Position numbers and translations under genes: made by a program. Below are positions 9,247 through 18,806 of a stretch of 64,000 nt of DNA, piece after piece (the first letter of the stretch is position 1; the number at the start of each line of letters is the position of its first letter). The DNA is from Pleomorphomonas carboxyditropha (lineage in GTDB: Bacteria > Pseudomonadota > Alphaproteobacteria > Rhizobiales > Pleomorphomonadaceae), in contig NZ_NQVN01000008.1 in assembly GCF_002770725.1 (NCBI RefSeq), positions 124,001 to 188,000 on the forward strand. Reading direction: 5' to 3'. The notes under the pieces were generated by a model that saw only the letters and a list, made by a program, of their open reading frames with translations, did not search any database and was not told where the DNA came from.

Positions 9247-9941
9247 CATGGCTGCCTGCAACCCGCCCGCGCCTCGATGCAGTCCCGGACCGGCCGGAAG
9301 CTGCGGCGGTGGATCGGCGTCGGCCCGAGTTCGGTCAGCGCCCTCAGGTGCTTTGCCGAGCCGTAGCCGACATTGGTCTCGAAGCCGTAGCCGGGAAATT
9401 CGGCGGCGTGGAGTTCCATCATGCGGTCGCGCATCACCTTGGCGACGACCGAGGCGGCGGCAATGGCGGCGACGCGCGCGTCGCCCCTGACGATGGCCAT
9501 TCCCCGATAGCCGGCGGCCATCAGCCCGGCGGGCACGTCCCGCCCGTCGACCAGCACGCCCACCGGCTGCTCGGCCAACGATCGCACCGCCCGCCCCATC
9601 GCCCAGAGATTGGCGGCGAGAATGTTCATGGCGTCGATGCGCGCCGCCGACGCCGAGGCGACGGCGACGATATGATCGCGGCAGATCGCTTCGAACATCT
9701 CTACGCGGGCGCTCGGCCGGAGCTGCTTGGAATCGGTGAGCCCGTCGGGCAGCGGCGCGTCGGTGAGAATGACCGCCGCGGTCACCACCGGACCGGCCAG
9801 CGGACCGCGCCCGACCTCGTCGACGCCGGCGACGGGGCCACCCCAGCGCTGCGCGAAATCCTCCTCGATGCGGCGATCGCAGGCCTCGTCGACAAGGCCG
9901 GCCAGAAGATCGGGAGCGGAAGAGGGAGCGAGGCGGGACAT
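9246..9941 (-). CDS. rnhB: Ribonuclease HII
   Basis: Removes ribonucleotides and RNA primers from DNA duplexes. The 231-residue protein shows the RNase HII signature GVDEVGRGPLAGPV with metal-binding Asp41 and Glu42. Asp132 lies in VLVDGRDVP, and the later acidic/basic helix is ASVVAKVMRDRMM. About 30 residues precede the core, within the range for alphaproteobacterial enzymes. It is convergent with the ATP synthase operon and divergent from aroC, 148 bp away. Confidence 0.95.
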   Translation of the reverse strand: MSRLAPSSAPDLLAGLVDEACDRRIEEDFAQRWGGPVAGVDEVGRGPLAGPVVTAAVILTDAPLPDGLTDSKQLRPSARVEMFEAICRDHIVAVASASAARIDAMNILAANLWAMGRAVRSLAEQPVGVLVDGRDVPAGLMAAGYRGMAIVRGDARVAAIAAASVVAKVMRDRMMELHAAEFPGYGFETNVGYGSAKHLRALTELGPTPIHRRSFRPVRDCIEARAGCRQP

Positions 9942-10089
9942 GAGGCAAAGTCAGTCTGGGCGAATCAGTGTTCCCACCATGATACGGCAAATTGGCGAAG
10001 TGTCGGCCATTTGACGTCCGCGTCCGCGCCCCATAAGAGAAATCCCAGATCGTCGCGGCGCCGCCGCTTACCAATGCCTGGGCAACCCG

Positions 10090-11208
10090 ATGTCACACAA
10101 CAGCTTCGGACATCTCTTCCGCATCACTACCTGGGGCGAGAGCCACGGCCCGGCGCTGGGCGTCGTCGTCGACGGCTGCCCGCCGGGGCTGCCCCTGACG
10201 ACCGAGTTCATCCAGGCCTTCCTCGACCGGCGCAAGCCCGGCCAGTCGCGCTTCGTGACGCAGCGGCGCGAGGACGACCTCGTCGAGATCCTCTCCGGCG
10301 TGTTCGAGGACGATCGCACCGGCGGTCCCGTCACCACGGGAACGCCGATCTCGCTCCTGATCCGCAACACCGACCAGCGCTCCAGGGACTACGGCGACAT
10401 CCGCGACAAATACCGCCCCGGCCATGCCGACGTCGCCTATGACCTCAAGTACGGTGTCCGCGATTATCGTGGCGGCGGCCGCTCGTCGGCCCGCGAGACG
10501 GCGGCGCGCGTCGCCGCCGGTGCCGTCGCCCGCAAGGTGATCGAAGGCGTCACCATCCGCGGCGCCCTCGTGCAGATCGGCAAGGAGAAGATCGACCGCG
10601 CCAACTGGGACTGGAGCGCCGTCGACGACAATCCGTTCTTCTGCCCCGACCGCCAGGCGGTGCCGCGCTTCGAAGCCTATCTCGACCGCGTGCGCAAGGC
10701 CGGATCGTCGGTCGGCGCGGTGGTGGAACTGGTGGCCGAGGGCGTGCCGGCCGGCTGGGGCGCGCCGATCTACGGCAAGCTCGACCAGGATCTCGTTTCG
10801 GCGCTGATGTCGATCAACGCGGTGAAGGGCGTCGAGATCGGCGAGGGGTTCGCCGCCGCCGAACTCACCGGCGAGGCCAACGCCGACGAGATGCGCATGG
10901 GCAACGACGGCGCCATCCTGCATGCGTCGAACCACGCCGGCGGCGTCCTCGGCGGCATTTCCACCGGCCAGCCGGTGGTGGCGCGCTTCGCCGTCAAGCC
11001 GACCTCGTCGATCCTCATCGACCGCCGCTCGGTGTCGGCTGGCGGCGAGGACGTCGACGTCATGACGCGCGGCCGCCACGATCCTTGCGTCGGCATCCGC
11101 GCCGTGCCGGTGGGCGAGGCGATGATGGCGCTGGTGCTCGCCGACCACAAGCTGCGCCACCGGGCCCAGACCGGCCGCGACGGCGCGGTCGCCTTCCCGC
11201 TGCGCTAA
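10090..11208 (+). CDS. aroC: Chorismate synthase
   Basis: Last step of the shikimate pathway: 5-enolpyruvylshikimate-3-phosphate to chorismate, needing reduced FMN. The 372 residues open with the family signature [20 protein letters not shown]. They also contain the flavin/substrate motifs RYRPGHAD-type ([16 protein letters not shown]) and [20 protein letters not shown], and the C-terminal [16 protein letters not shown]. The length is normal. A weak TTGACG at 10011 followed by ATAAGA about 16 bp later could be its promoter. The GNAT gene starts 11 bp downstream, so the two may be co-transcribed. Confidence 0.97.
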   Translation: MSHNSFGHLFRITTWGESHGPALGVVVDGCPPGLPLTTEFIQAFLDRRKPGQSRFVTQRREDDLVEILSGVFEDDRTGGPVTTGTPISLLIRNTDQRSRDYGDIRDKYRPGHADVAYDLKYGVRDYRGGGRSSARETAARVAAGAVARKVIEGVTIRGALVQIGKEKIDRANWDWSAVDDNPFFCPDRQAVPRFEAYLDRVRKAGSSVGAVVELVAEGVPAGWGAPIYGKLDQDLVSALMSINAVKGVEIGEGFAAAELTGEANADEMRMGNDGAILHASNHAGGVLGGISTGQPVVARFAVKPTSSILIDRRSVSAGGEDVDVMTRGRHDPCVGIRAVPVGEAMMALVLADHKLRHRAQTGRDGAVAFPLR

Positions 11209-11218
11209 GCGCCTCGCC

Positions 11219-11746
11219 ATGGCCGACACGACGGTCGTTCTTGCGCCGCTTCATCCGGTCGTCGACCTCGATGCCGTGATGGCCGTCTATCGCCGCGCTG
11301 CCGACTACCTCGCCCTCGAGAGCGGCCTGACGCCGGATGCGGCCGCTCGCGCCTTTTTCGACGACCGGCCACCGGCGAGCGCCGGGGAACCGCTGAAGTT
11401 CGGCGTCGGCGGTGAGGCCGGCCCATTGGCCGCCATCGGCGATCTGGCGTTCGGTTATCCCGAGCCCGGCGACGCCTATCTCGGCCTGCTGCTGCTGGTC
11501 CCGGAGGCGCGCGGCAGGGGCCTGGGGCAGGCGATTGTCGGCGAGGTGCAGAAGCTCGCCGGCGCGCGCGGTGCGTCGCGCTTGCTGGTCGGCGTCCTCG
11601 ACGCCAACCAACGGGCGCGGATCTTCTGGGAACGGCAGGGCTTCAGGCTGACCCGGACCAGCGGGCCGCATGACTTCGGCCACCGGCGGCATGTCGTTCA
11701 TCGCCTGGAACTGTCGCTCGCCGGTGCTCTCGGGACTTGTGCGTAG
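11219..11746 (+). CDS. GNAT-family N-acetyltransferase
   Basis: Acetyl-CoA-dependent acetyltransferase of unknown substrate, 175 residues. The acetyl-CoA pyrophosphate loop (motif A) is visible as LLLLVPEARGRGLGQAIV, with the R-G-x-G-x-A pattern. It is followed by the motif B strand-helix containing ANQRARIFWERQGFRLT, where the Tyr-like position before GF is a Gln. The short spacing to aroC suggests a shared transcript but no functional link to aromatic biosynthesis is evident. Confidence 0.85.
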   Translation: MADTTVVLAPLHPVVDLDAVMAVYRRAADYLALESGLTPDAAARAFFDDRPPASAGEPLKFGVGGEAGPLAAIGDLAFGYPEPGDAYLGLLLLVPEARGRGLGQAIVGEVQKLAGARGASRLLVGVLDANQRARIFWERQGFRLTRTSGPHDFGHRRHVVHRLELSLAGALGTCA

Positions 11747-11967
11747 GGCGCCGGCAATCTTTGGGTTATCGTGAATTCTTCACATTGGCTTTACCGCCTG
11801 TTTACGCGCAGCCACGCACAACTCCTACGAAAGTATCAGTCGAAGGCGGGGACCAGTCGTCGGCGAAAGCCGGGCCGGTCTGTCGAATCCGGGTGGGGGC
11901 ATCGCGCCGCCGCGTCGTTTCGGCACGCGAATACGGGCGGTCCCGCGCCAATTGAGCGGGGGCACGC

Positions 11968-14097
11968 ATGCTGAAGTCGTTCACGGGGAGAATAGTTTTC
12001 GTCGTGCTGGCGTCCGCGCTGGCGCTGGCCGCCGCCCTGACCTTCGCGACGCAGCGGATGGCCGAGCAGACGGTGACCGACCTTTCGAACGAGGCCATCG
12101 TCACGGCTGCCGGCGCCCGCGCCGCCGCGCTGCAAGCCTGGATCGACAGCCTGTCGAGCCAGGCGGCGGCCGTCGCCTCGGCCTCGACGCTCCAGGATTC
12201 GGCGCGCGAGTTCAGCAGCACCTGGAACCAGCTTCTCGATGACGATCCCGGGGCTCGCCTGCGCCAGGTGTTCGTCGACGGCAACCCCAATCCGCAGCAT
12301 CGCGAACAGATGACCGCCGTCGACGATACGTCGGAGCGCTACTTCATCTACCACGCGACAGGCCACAAGGCGGTGGCCACCGCCCTGCGCGATACCGGCT
12401 TCGACGACCTGGTGCTGTTCGACGATGGCGGCCGGGCCTACTATTCCTATGCCAAGGACGAGCTGTTCGGCCGCCGCATCACCGACGCCACCGACAAGCC
12501 GGCGCTGGTCGACGTGGTCAGGGCGATGATTCCGGCGCCGGGCGCCAAGCCGGCGAACCTCCGGCCGGCCTTCACCGGCTTCATGCCGAATCCGTCCGCC
12601 GCCGTCGGCCTCAGCGGCTATTTCGTGGCGCCGGTGATCCTGGATGGCCGCTTCGTCGCCGTGGTGGCGCTGCGCGTCAACATGGCCCAGGCGTCGAAGA
12701 TCCTGAACGACAAGACCGGCCTCGGCACCACCGGCCGCTCCGTTCTGCTGTCGTCGGCGACCGGCGCCGGCTTTGCCTTCGGCCAGACGGCGAACGGCGA
12801 CATGCTGGTCGACCTCTCGGCAAATCCCTTGCGCAAGGCGGCGGACGGCAGCGCCTTCGAGGCGGAACTGACCCCCGGCGTCGTCGAACTCGCCGCACTG
12901 GCGCAGGTGCGCCCCGGCTGGCAGGTGTTGTCGCTGCACGATCGCAAGGCGGCGCTGGCGCCGGTCAACCGGCTGACGCTGATCCTCGTCGCCGTCGCCG
13001 CGGCGGTGCTGCTGTTGGTCGGCGGCGTCGCCGTGCAACTGACCCGCCGTCTGACGCGGCCGTTGGCGACGCTCGCCGCCGACGTCCGCCGGCTCGGTGC
13101 CGGCGAGCTCGAGACCGAGCTGTCGGGGCGCGACCGCAAGGACGAGATCGGCGATCTTGCCCGCGCCGTCGACCTGTTCCGCGCCGCCGCCATCGAACGG
13201 CTGCGGCTCGAGGAACAGCAGATGCAGGAAGGGCGTCGGCGCGAGAGCCGGCAGCAGGAGATCGATCGTCTGGTCGCCGAGTTCCGCGCCGAGGTGCACA
13301 ACACCATCGAGGCGGTCGCCCGCCGCATGGCCGACATGACCGCCACCGCCGCCGACCTGACGCAGGTCGCCGAGGAGACCACCAGCCGCACCGGCGAGGC
13401 CGCCCATGCCTCGTCGACGGCGTCCGGCTCGGTGGGCTCGGTCGCCGCCGCCGCGGAGGAGCTGGACGCTTCCATCCGCAATCTCGGTACCCAGGTGAAT
13501 GCCGCCCGCGACGTGGTCGAGAGCGCCACCCAGGGCGCCAACGCCGCCAATGCCAAGGTCGGTGGCCTGCGCGTCGCCTCCGAGGAGATCGGCAAGATCG
13601 TCACGCTGATCCAGTCGATCGCCGGTCAGACCAACCTTCTGGCGCTCAACGCCACCATCGAGGCGGCGCGCGCCGGCGAGGCCGGCAAGGGCTTCGCCGT
13701 CGTCGCCTCCGAGGTGAAGAACCTGGCCGGCCAGACCGCCAAGGCCACCGAGGAGATCTCCCACCAGATCGCCGCCATCCAGACCTCCTCCGAGGAGGCG
13801 GCCGGAGCCATTCAGGCGATCACCGACACCATGGCGACCGTCAACCGCTACACCGTCGCCATGGCCGATGCCATGGGTCAGCAGAGCGAGGCGACCACCT
13901 CGATCAGCGGCAACGTCCACGCCGCCGCCGCGGCCACCGGCTCGGTGCTCGGCATCGTCGAACGCGTGGCCAGCGCGGCCGACGCCACCACCCGCTCGGC
14001 GCAGTCGGTCAAGGACAGCGCCGCCGATGTCGAGCGCGAGACCAAGGCGCTGGAAGAGCTGCTGGCCGGCTTCCTGGAGAAGGTCACGGCGGCCTGA
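11968..14097 (+). CDS. Methyl-accepting chemotaxis protein (periplasmic sensor)
   Basis: Transmembrane chemoreceptor, 709 residues. TM1 is at about 7-27 and a ~300-residue periplasmic region follows that resembles a double-Cache type sensor (contains [10 protein letters not shown] and [20 protein letters not shown]). TM2 is at about 335-355 and HAMP at about 356-410. The cytoplasmic signalling domain has the near-invariant hairpin tip [20 protein letters not shown] (about 551-570). No C-terminal CheR-binding pentapeptide is seen. The start ATG has GAGCGGGGGC upstream. No che genes are nearby, so it is an orphan receptor here. The ligand cannot be inferred. Confidence 0.93.
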   Translation: MLKSFTGRIVFVVLASALALAAALTFATQRMAEQTVTDLSNEAIVTAAGARAAALQAWIDSLSSQAAAVASASTLQDSAREFSSTWNQLLDDDPGARLRQVFVDGNPNPQHREQMTAVDDTSERYFIYHATGHKAVATALRDTGFDDLVLFDDGGRAYYSYAKDELFGRRITDATDKPALVDVVRAMIPAPGAKPANLRPAFTGFMPNPSAAVGLSGYFVAPVILDGRFVAVVALRVNMAQASKILNDKTGLGTTGRSVLLSSATGAGFAFGQTANGDMLVDLSANPLRKAADGSAFEAELTPGVVELAALAQVRPGWQVLSLHDRKAALAPVNRLTLILVAVAAAVLLLVGGVAVQLTRRLTRPLATLAADVRRLGAGELETELSGRDRKDEIGDLARAVDLFRAAAIERLRLEEQQMQEGRRRESRQQEIDRLVAEFRAEVHNTIEAVARRMADMTATAADLTQVAEETTSRTGEAAHASSTASGSVGSVAAAAEELDASIRNLGTQVNAARDVVESATQGANAANAKVGGLRVASEEIGKIVTLIQSIAGQTNLLALNATIEAARAGEAGKGFAVVASEVKNLAGQTAKATEEISHQIAAIQTSSEEAAGAIQAITDTMATVNRYTVAMADAMGQQSEATTSISGNVHAAAAATGSVLGIVERVASAADATTRSAQSVKDSAADVERETKALEELLAGFLEKVTAA

Positions 14098-14117
14098 AGC
14101 TTTCCCTTGTCGGCAAG

Positions 14118-14172
14118 GCCCGGAGCAGGACGTCGATCCGGTTGATCGGCTTCCTGCTCCGGGCTTCTTTTT
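14118..14172 (+). terminator. Rho-independent terminator after the chemoreceptor
   Basis: Stem GCCCGGAGCAGGA / TCCTGCTCCGGGC (13 bp) encloses a small inner stem and is followed by TTCTTTTT. It ends 12 bp from the convergent Lrp gene. Confidence 0.9.
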
Positions 14173-14184
14173 GAGGCTGGCCGT

Positions 14185-14643
14185 TCAGATCGGCAGCTTG
14201 GTGGAACGCTTCACCGTGCGCAGCGTCAGTTGCGACTGGACGCGCACCACGCCGGGCAGGGGCGTCAGGATCTCGCTGTGGATGCGCTCGAGGTCGGCGG
14301 CGTCGCGATAGACGACGCGCAGCAGATAATCGTGCTGGCCGGCCAGAAGATAGCACTCGGTGATTTCGGGAATGGCGCGTACCGCCGCCTCGAACCTGTC
14401 GAGCGCGGTTCGTCCCTGGCTGTCGAGCGTCACGGAAACATAGGCGGTGCCGGGCACGCCGGCTATTCGCGGGTCGAGAATGGCGACGAAGCGGGCGATG
14501 AGACCGCTTTCCTCGAGAAGGCGCGTGCGCCTCAGGCAGGCCGAGGCTGAGAGATGGACCCGATCCGCGAGCTCGGCGTTGGTCGGTCGGGCATTGTCTT
14601 GCAAGGCGGTCAGGATCGCACGATCCGTCACGTCGAGGCGCAT
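14185..14643 (-). CDS. Lrp/AsnC-family transcriptional regulator
   Basis: DNA-binding regulator of amino-acid metabolism, 152 residues. The N-terminal winged helix-turn-helix is DRAILTALQDNARPTNAELA through HLSASACLRRTRLLEESGLI (about 6-55). The C-terminal RAM ligand domain includes PEITECYLLAGQHDYLLRVV and the closing LTLRTVKRSTKLPI. The ATG at 14643 has AGGA nine bases upstream; an in-frame TTG at 14673 is less likely. It is divergent from ald, so it probably controls alanine dehydrogenase in response to alanine or another amino acid, like other ald-linked Lrp proteins. Confidence 0.93.
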   Translation of the reverse strand: MRLDVTDRAILTALQDNARPTNAELADRVHLSASACLRRTRLLEESGLIARFVAILDPRIAGVPGTAYVSVTLDSQGRTALDRFEAAVRAIPEITECYLLAGQHDYLLRVVYRDAADLERIHSEILTPLPGVVRVQSQLTLRTVKRSTKLPI

Positions 14644-14809
14644 AGGCTGAATTTCCTGCGTTTCAAGGGGCAAGGGTCGAAATTTTATGCCGATTTTCGA
14701 CTATAGTCTGCTGAATCTGTGCAAGAAATTGCGCCAAGATTGGCCAAATATGCGCCATCGTGCCAAGCCGGGAGCAACCCGGCGGCAGAACCAGCAGGGG
14801 ACTACCAAA
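14644..14809. promoter_or_regulatory. Divergent lrp-ald control region
   Basis: The 166-bp gap is AT-richer than its surroundings. It holds a perfect 10-bp palindrome GACTATAGTC (14699-14708) and a pair of related half-sites GCGCCAAG / GCGCCATC (about 14731 and 14754). Lrp-type proteins bind several degenerate AT-rich sites, so this is the expected operator region; exact sites are guesses. Confidence 0.45.
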
Positions 14810-15925
<1,116 letters not shown>

Positions 15926-15954
15926 TCCGTCCTTCTTATCCTGAATGCAACTTG

Positions 15955-15986
15955 GCCGGGGCGAACAACCGTCCCGGCTTTTTATT
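15955..15986 (+). terminator. Rho-independent terminator of ald
   Basis: Stem GCCGGG / CCCGGC with a 12-nt loop, followed by TTTTTATT; lies 30 bp after the ald stop and just before the convergent toxin gene. Confidence 0.8.
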
Positions 15987-15989
15987 CGG

Positions 15990-16382
15990 TCACCAGGTAA
16001 TGATAGTGTCGCTGTAGGCGGCCACCTGCCGGTCGTACGTGACGAGGCGCAGCGGTTCGGTGAGAGCCTGGGCGACGAGCAGGCGATCGAAGGGGTCGGC
16101 ATGCAGTAAGGGGAGATCAGCCACCGCAATGGCATGCTGAGCTGTAATGGGCAGAAGCCGGATTCTGGTCTTTTGCAGGTATTCGACAATCTGCTGCGAT
16201 GTGATCGGCGGCGCTCCTGCTCTTTTGGGCAGTTTCTGCTTAATTGCAATTTCCCAGACGCTGGCGACCGACACGAACACATCATTCTGCGGGTCGGAAA
16301 TGGAGACCAGAATTTCCGGCGGAATCAGTTCGGGTTCGGCGAGTGTCCAAATGACTACGTGCGTATCGAGCAAAAGACGCAT
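15990..16382 (-). CDS. PIN-domain ribonuclease toxin (VapC-like)
   Basis: Probable toxin of a type II toxin-antitoxin pair: a PIN-domain RNase, 130 residues. The acidic residues of the PIN active site are visible: Asp in LLLDTHVVIW (residue 6), Glu in SVWEIAIKQKL (about 44), and Asp in HADPFDRLLVAQAL (about 95-98). The sequence fits the subgroup annotated as PIN toxins paired with Phd/YefM antitoxins rather than classical VapB. It starts 3 bp after the antitoxin stop, so translation is probably coupled. Base composition is a little lower in G+C than neighbouring genes, in keeping with mobility of such modules. Confidence 0.88.
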   Translation of the reverse strand: MRLLLDTHVVIWTLAEPELIPPEILVSISDPQNDVFVSVASVWEIAIKQKLPKRAGAPPITSQQIVEYLQKTRIRLLPITAQHAIAVADLPLLHADPFDRLLVAQALTEPLRLVTYDRQVAAYSDTIITW

Positions 16383-16385
16383 CGC

Positions 16386-16643
16386 TTACTCAAGAGGCTG
16401 GCCGAGGAATAGAGCGGCGATTTCGGCGTCGTGCTCGTTGAATTCCTCTAGCGTCGGAACATAGACCTTTCCCCGCAGCAACCCGAGCTGTCGGCGGCCC
16501 GTCGGCTTCGGCTCGGCCGGCACCAGCCGGGCCACCACCTTGCCGTTGCGGGCGATCGCCACTTCCGGCACCTCGCCTTCCTCCACCTCCTTGACGAGGC
16601 GGGAAAGGTGCGTCTTGGCGTCGAGCATGTTGACGGTCTTCAT
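16386..16643 (-). CDS. Phd/YefM-family antitoxin
   Basis: Antitoxin, 85 residues, encoded first in the toxin-antitoxin operon. The N-terminal DNA-binding/dimerisation part MLDAKTHLSRLVKEVEEGE and the strand VAIARNGKVVARLVPAE are diagnostic of the prevent-host-death (Phd/YefM) fold. The C-terminal tail (LGLLRGKVYVPTLEEFNEHD) is the toxin-neutralising segment. Upstream on this strand the sequence has TTAG/GGTTAGCC repeats and a GGTACC palindrome close to the ATG, a plausible autoregulatory operator. The pair appears intact. Confidence 0.88.
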   Translation of the reverse strand: MKTVNMLDAKTHLSRLVKEVEEGEVPEVAIARNGKVVARLVPAEPKPTGRRQLGLLRGKVYVPTLEEFNEHDAEIAALFLGQPLE

Positions 16644-16694
16644 GGCAGGGTACCTTGGCTAACCTGACTAAGATAACGCCGCCCCCGCCCGATT

Positions 16695-17936
16695 TCAATC
16701 CGCTCGGCGTCTCAGCACCGCCACCACCTCGACGTGGCTCGACCACAGGAACTGGTCGACCGGCGTGACGGTCTCGATGCGATAGCCGCCGTCCACCAAG
16801 GTCCTGAGATCGCGGGAGAGCGTGGCTGGATTGCAGGAGACGGCGACGACGGTCGGCACCTTCGAGCGGGCGAGCCACAGGCTCTGTTCGGCGGCGCCGG
16901 CGCGCGGCGGATCGAACACCACGGCGTCGATCTTCTCGAGTTCCTTTTCAATGAGCGGGCGGCGAGCCAGGTCGCGCCTCTCGGCGGTGATCCGGTGGCG
17001 CCCCGTCATGCCGCGCGCCGCCCGGTCGAGCGCCGCCACGGCGCCGGCCTCGCCCTCGATCGCCAGCACCTCGGCCTGCCGGGCAAGGCGCAGCGCGAAG
17101 GTGCCGATGCCCGAGAAAAGGTCGGCGACGCGCTTCGCCTTGGCGGGAATGGCGGCCGTCACCAATTCGCCCATGATCGCTTCGGCCTCCGCCGAGGCCT
17201 GCAGGAAGCCGCCGGGCGGCAACGTGACGGCAACGCCGTCGATATCGATGGCGGCGGAGCGGCGTTCGACGATCGCCTCGCCGCCGGCCGACAGGCGGGC
17301 AAGGTCGAAGCGTTCGGCAAGTTCGATCAGCGGCAGGCGCAGGCGGTCGACGTCGCGCGCCGCGATGCCGGCGACCGACACGTCGAGGCCGCCGGCGGTC
17401 AGCGTCACCGTGAGGTCGAGCCCGCCTTTCCTGGGTGCGACCAGACCGGTCAGCGCGGTCAGCGCCGGCAGCGCGGCGAGAAGCTGCGGCTTGACGACCG
17501 GACACTCCTCAAGGCCGACGAGCCGGTGGCTGGCCCGCTCGTTGAAGCCGACCAGCGGATGCCGGCCGGCCATGATGCCGGCGAAGGTGGCGCGGCGGCG
17601 GGAGTGCGGCGGCACGACGCGCGTTTCGCCGATATCGGCCGTCAGGCCGCGATCGGCCAGCGCGTCGACGACGAGCCGCCGCTTGAAGTCGGCATAGGGC
17701 GCCGGCGCCACATGCTGTAATAGACAGCCGCCGCAGGCGCCGAAATGCCGGCAGGCCGGCTCGATGCGGTCGGGGGAGGGCGTGAGGATGCGGTTGAGCC
17801 GCGTCGCGCCGCCCTGGAGATCGACATCGACGGTTTCGCCGGCCAGCGTATACGGCACGAACAACGACCGCCCGTCCGGTTGGAGGACGACGCCGTCACC
17901 GCGATGGCCGAGGCGGTCGATTACCAGTTCAGTCAA
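16695..17936 (-). CDS. Class I SAM-dependent RNA (uracil-C5)-methyltransferase, TrmA/RlmD family
   Basis: Methylates C5 of a uridine in rRNA or tRNA. The 413-residue protein has an N-terminal TRAM-like part. A [4Fe-4S] ligand set of Cys62, Cys68, Cys71 and Cys145 follows (CRHFGACGGC ... EECPV). The SAM motif is VADLFSGIGTFALRLA (about 272), and FDPPRAGA and the catalytic Cys appear in AVSCNPATLSRDL. TTG at 17936 was taken as start: it has GGAG upstream and overlaps the tlyA stop by eight bases (TTGACTGA), a coupling signal. Which of the paralogues RlmC, RlmD or TrmA it equals cannot be decided here. Confidence 0.9.
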   Translation of the reverse strand: MTELVIDRLGHRGDGVVLQPDGRSLFVPYTLAGETVDVDLQGGATRLNRILTPSPDRIEPACRHFGACGGCLLQHVAPAPYADFKRRLVVDALADRGLTADIGETRVVPPHSRRRATFAGIMAGRHPLVGFNERASHRLVGLEECPVVKPQLLAALPALTALTGLVAPRKGGLDLTVTLTAGGLDVSVAGIAARDVDRLRLPLIELAERFDLARLSAGGEAIVERRSAAIDIDGVAVTLPPGGFLQASAEAEAIMGELVTAAIPAKAKRVADLFSGIGTFALRLARQAEVLAIEGEAGAVAALDRAARGMTGRHRITAERRDLARRPLIEKELEKIDAVVFDPPRAGAAEQSLWLARSKVPTVVAVSCNPATLSRDLRTLVDGGYRIETVTPVDQFLWSSHVEVVAVLRRRAD

Positions 17937-18663
17937 GGCTCGCTCCGAGAAGATATTCGTGGTTGCCGTCGCCGCCGAGGAGGGGCGAGGGGACGAGATC
18001 GTGGACGCGCCAGCCGTCGCGGCCGTCGAGCCAGCCGCCAACGCGTTCGGCGGCGGCCCGGCCGACCGCCGCGTCGACGAGGCCGCCCTTGCCGATCGCC
18101 TGCCGGCCCGCCTCGAACTGCGGCTTGACCAGGAAGACGCCGACGGCCGGCCGGCGCGCCAGCGCCAGCACCGGCGGCAGCGCCAGGGTCAGCGAAATGA
18201 AGGAAACGTCGGAGACGATCACCTCCGGCCGAAACGGCAGGTCGGCCGACGTGACGTCGCGGGCGTTCAGCCCCTCGATGTTGCTGACGCGCGCATCGCT
18301 CGCGATGCGCGGATGCAACTGTCCGTGACCGACGTCGAGCGCCACGACGCGGGCCGCTCCCCGCTGGAGCAGCACCTCGGTGAAGCCGCCGGTGGAAGCA
18401 CCGACATCGAGGCAGTCCCGGTTGCCGACATCGAAGCCGAAATGGTCGAGGCCGGCGATCAGCTTGAGCGCCGCTCGCGAAACATAGGCGGCGGCCGGAT
18501 CGGAGATCGAAAGCGCCGCGCCCTCGTCGACGGCAAGCCCGGGCTTGTCGACCGGCCGTCCCGCCACCGTCACGTGGCCGCGCAGGATGGCGTCGCGGGC
18601 GCGGGCGCGACTGTCCGCGAGGCCGCGGGCGACGAGAAGCTGATCGAGACGGATCCTTGCCAT
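17929..18663 (-). CDS. tlyA: TlyA-family rRNA (cytidine-2'-O)-methyltransferase
   Basis: 2'-O-methyltransferase of the TlyA/hemolysin A family, 244 residues. An S4 RNA-binding domain (about 1-60, RIRLDQLLVARGLADSRARA) is followed by an FtsJ-type Rossmann domain with CLDVGASTGGFTEVLLQRGA (SAM motif, about 83) and the K-D-K-type residues in DVGHGQLHP, VSDVSFISL and VKPQFEAGR. ATG 18663 is the S4-domain start. In most alphaproteobacteria tlyA follows dxs; here dxs is 6 kb away on the other strand. It is coupled to the downstream uracil methyltransferase gene. Confidence 0.93.
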   Translation of the reverse strand: MARIRLDQLLVARGLADSRARARDAILRGHVTVAGRPVDKPGLAVDEGAALSISDPAAAYVSRAALKLIAGLDHFGFDVGNRDCLDVGASTGGFTEVLLQRGAARVVALDVGHGQLHPRIASDARVSNIEGLNARDVTSADLPFRPEVIVSDVSFISLTLALPPVLALARRPAVGVFLVKPQFEAGRQAIGKGGLVDAAVGRAAAERVGGWLDGRDGWRVHDLVPSPLLGGDGNHEYLLGASLD

Positions 18664-18709
18664 GGCGTTGCTTTGCGGCAGGCGCCGGCCTTTGGCAAGA
18701 GCCGTCAGA

Positions 18710-18806
18710 GCATCGGACCGAAAAGTGGAATCCGGTTTTCGGAGAATCCGATGCGGTTGCAAAAGAGAGATCGCCCCCCGGCGTCCGCCGGGACGCGCGG
18801 CGATCT
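18710..18806. repeat. Two-palindrome intergenic repeat, copy 1 (RIME-like)
   Basis: Palindrome A at 18710-18754 has ends GCATCGGA/TCCGATGC and inner CCGAAAA/TTTTCGG. It is followed by hairpin B at 18768-18806 (AGATCGCC/GGCGATCT with inner GCGTCC/GGACGC). Read on the minus strand, B is followed by TCTCTTTT and serves as terminator of the MFS gene, whose TAG stop (18805-18807) lies in the arm. Size and two-palindrome structure resemble the RIME elements described from rhizobia. Confidence 0.85.

Noticed and set aside
11771-11783. GTGAA-TTC-TTCAC dyad upstream of the chemoreceptor
   Set aside because: Only 5-bp arms, nearly 200 bp from the start codon and no regulator nearby; chance occurrence is likely.
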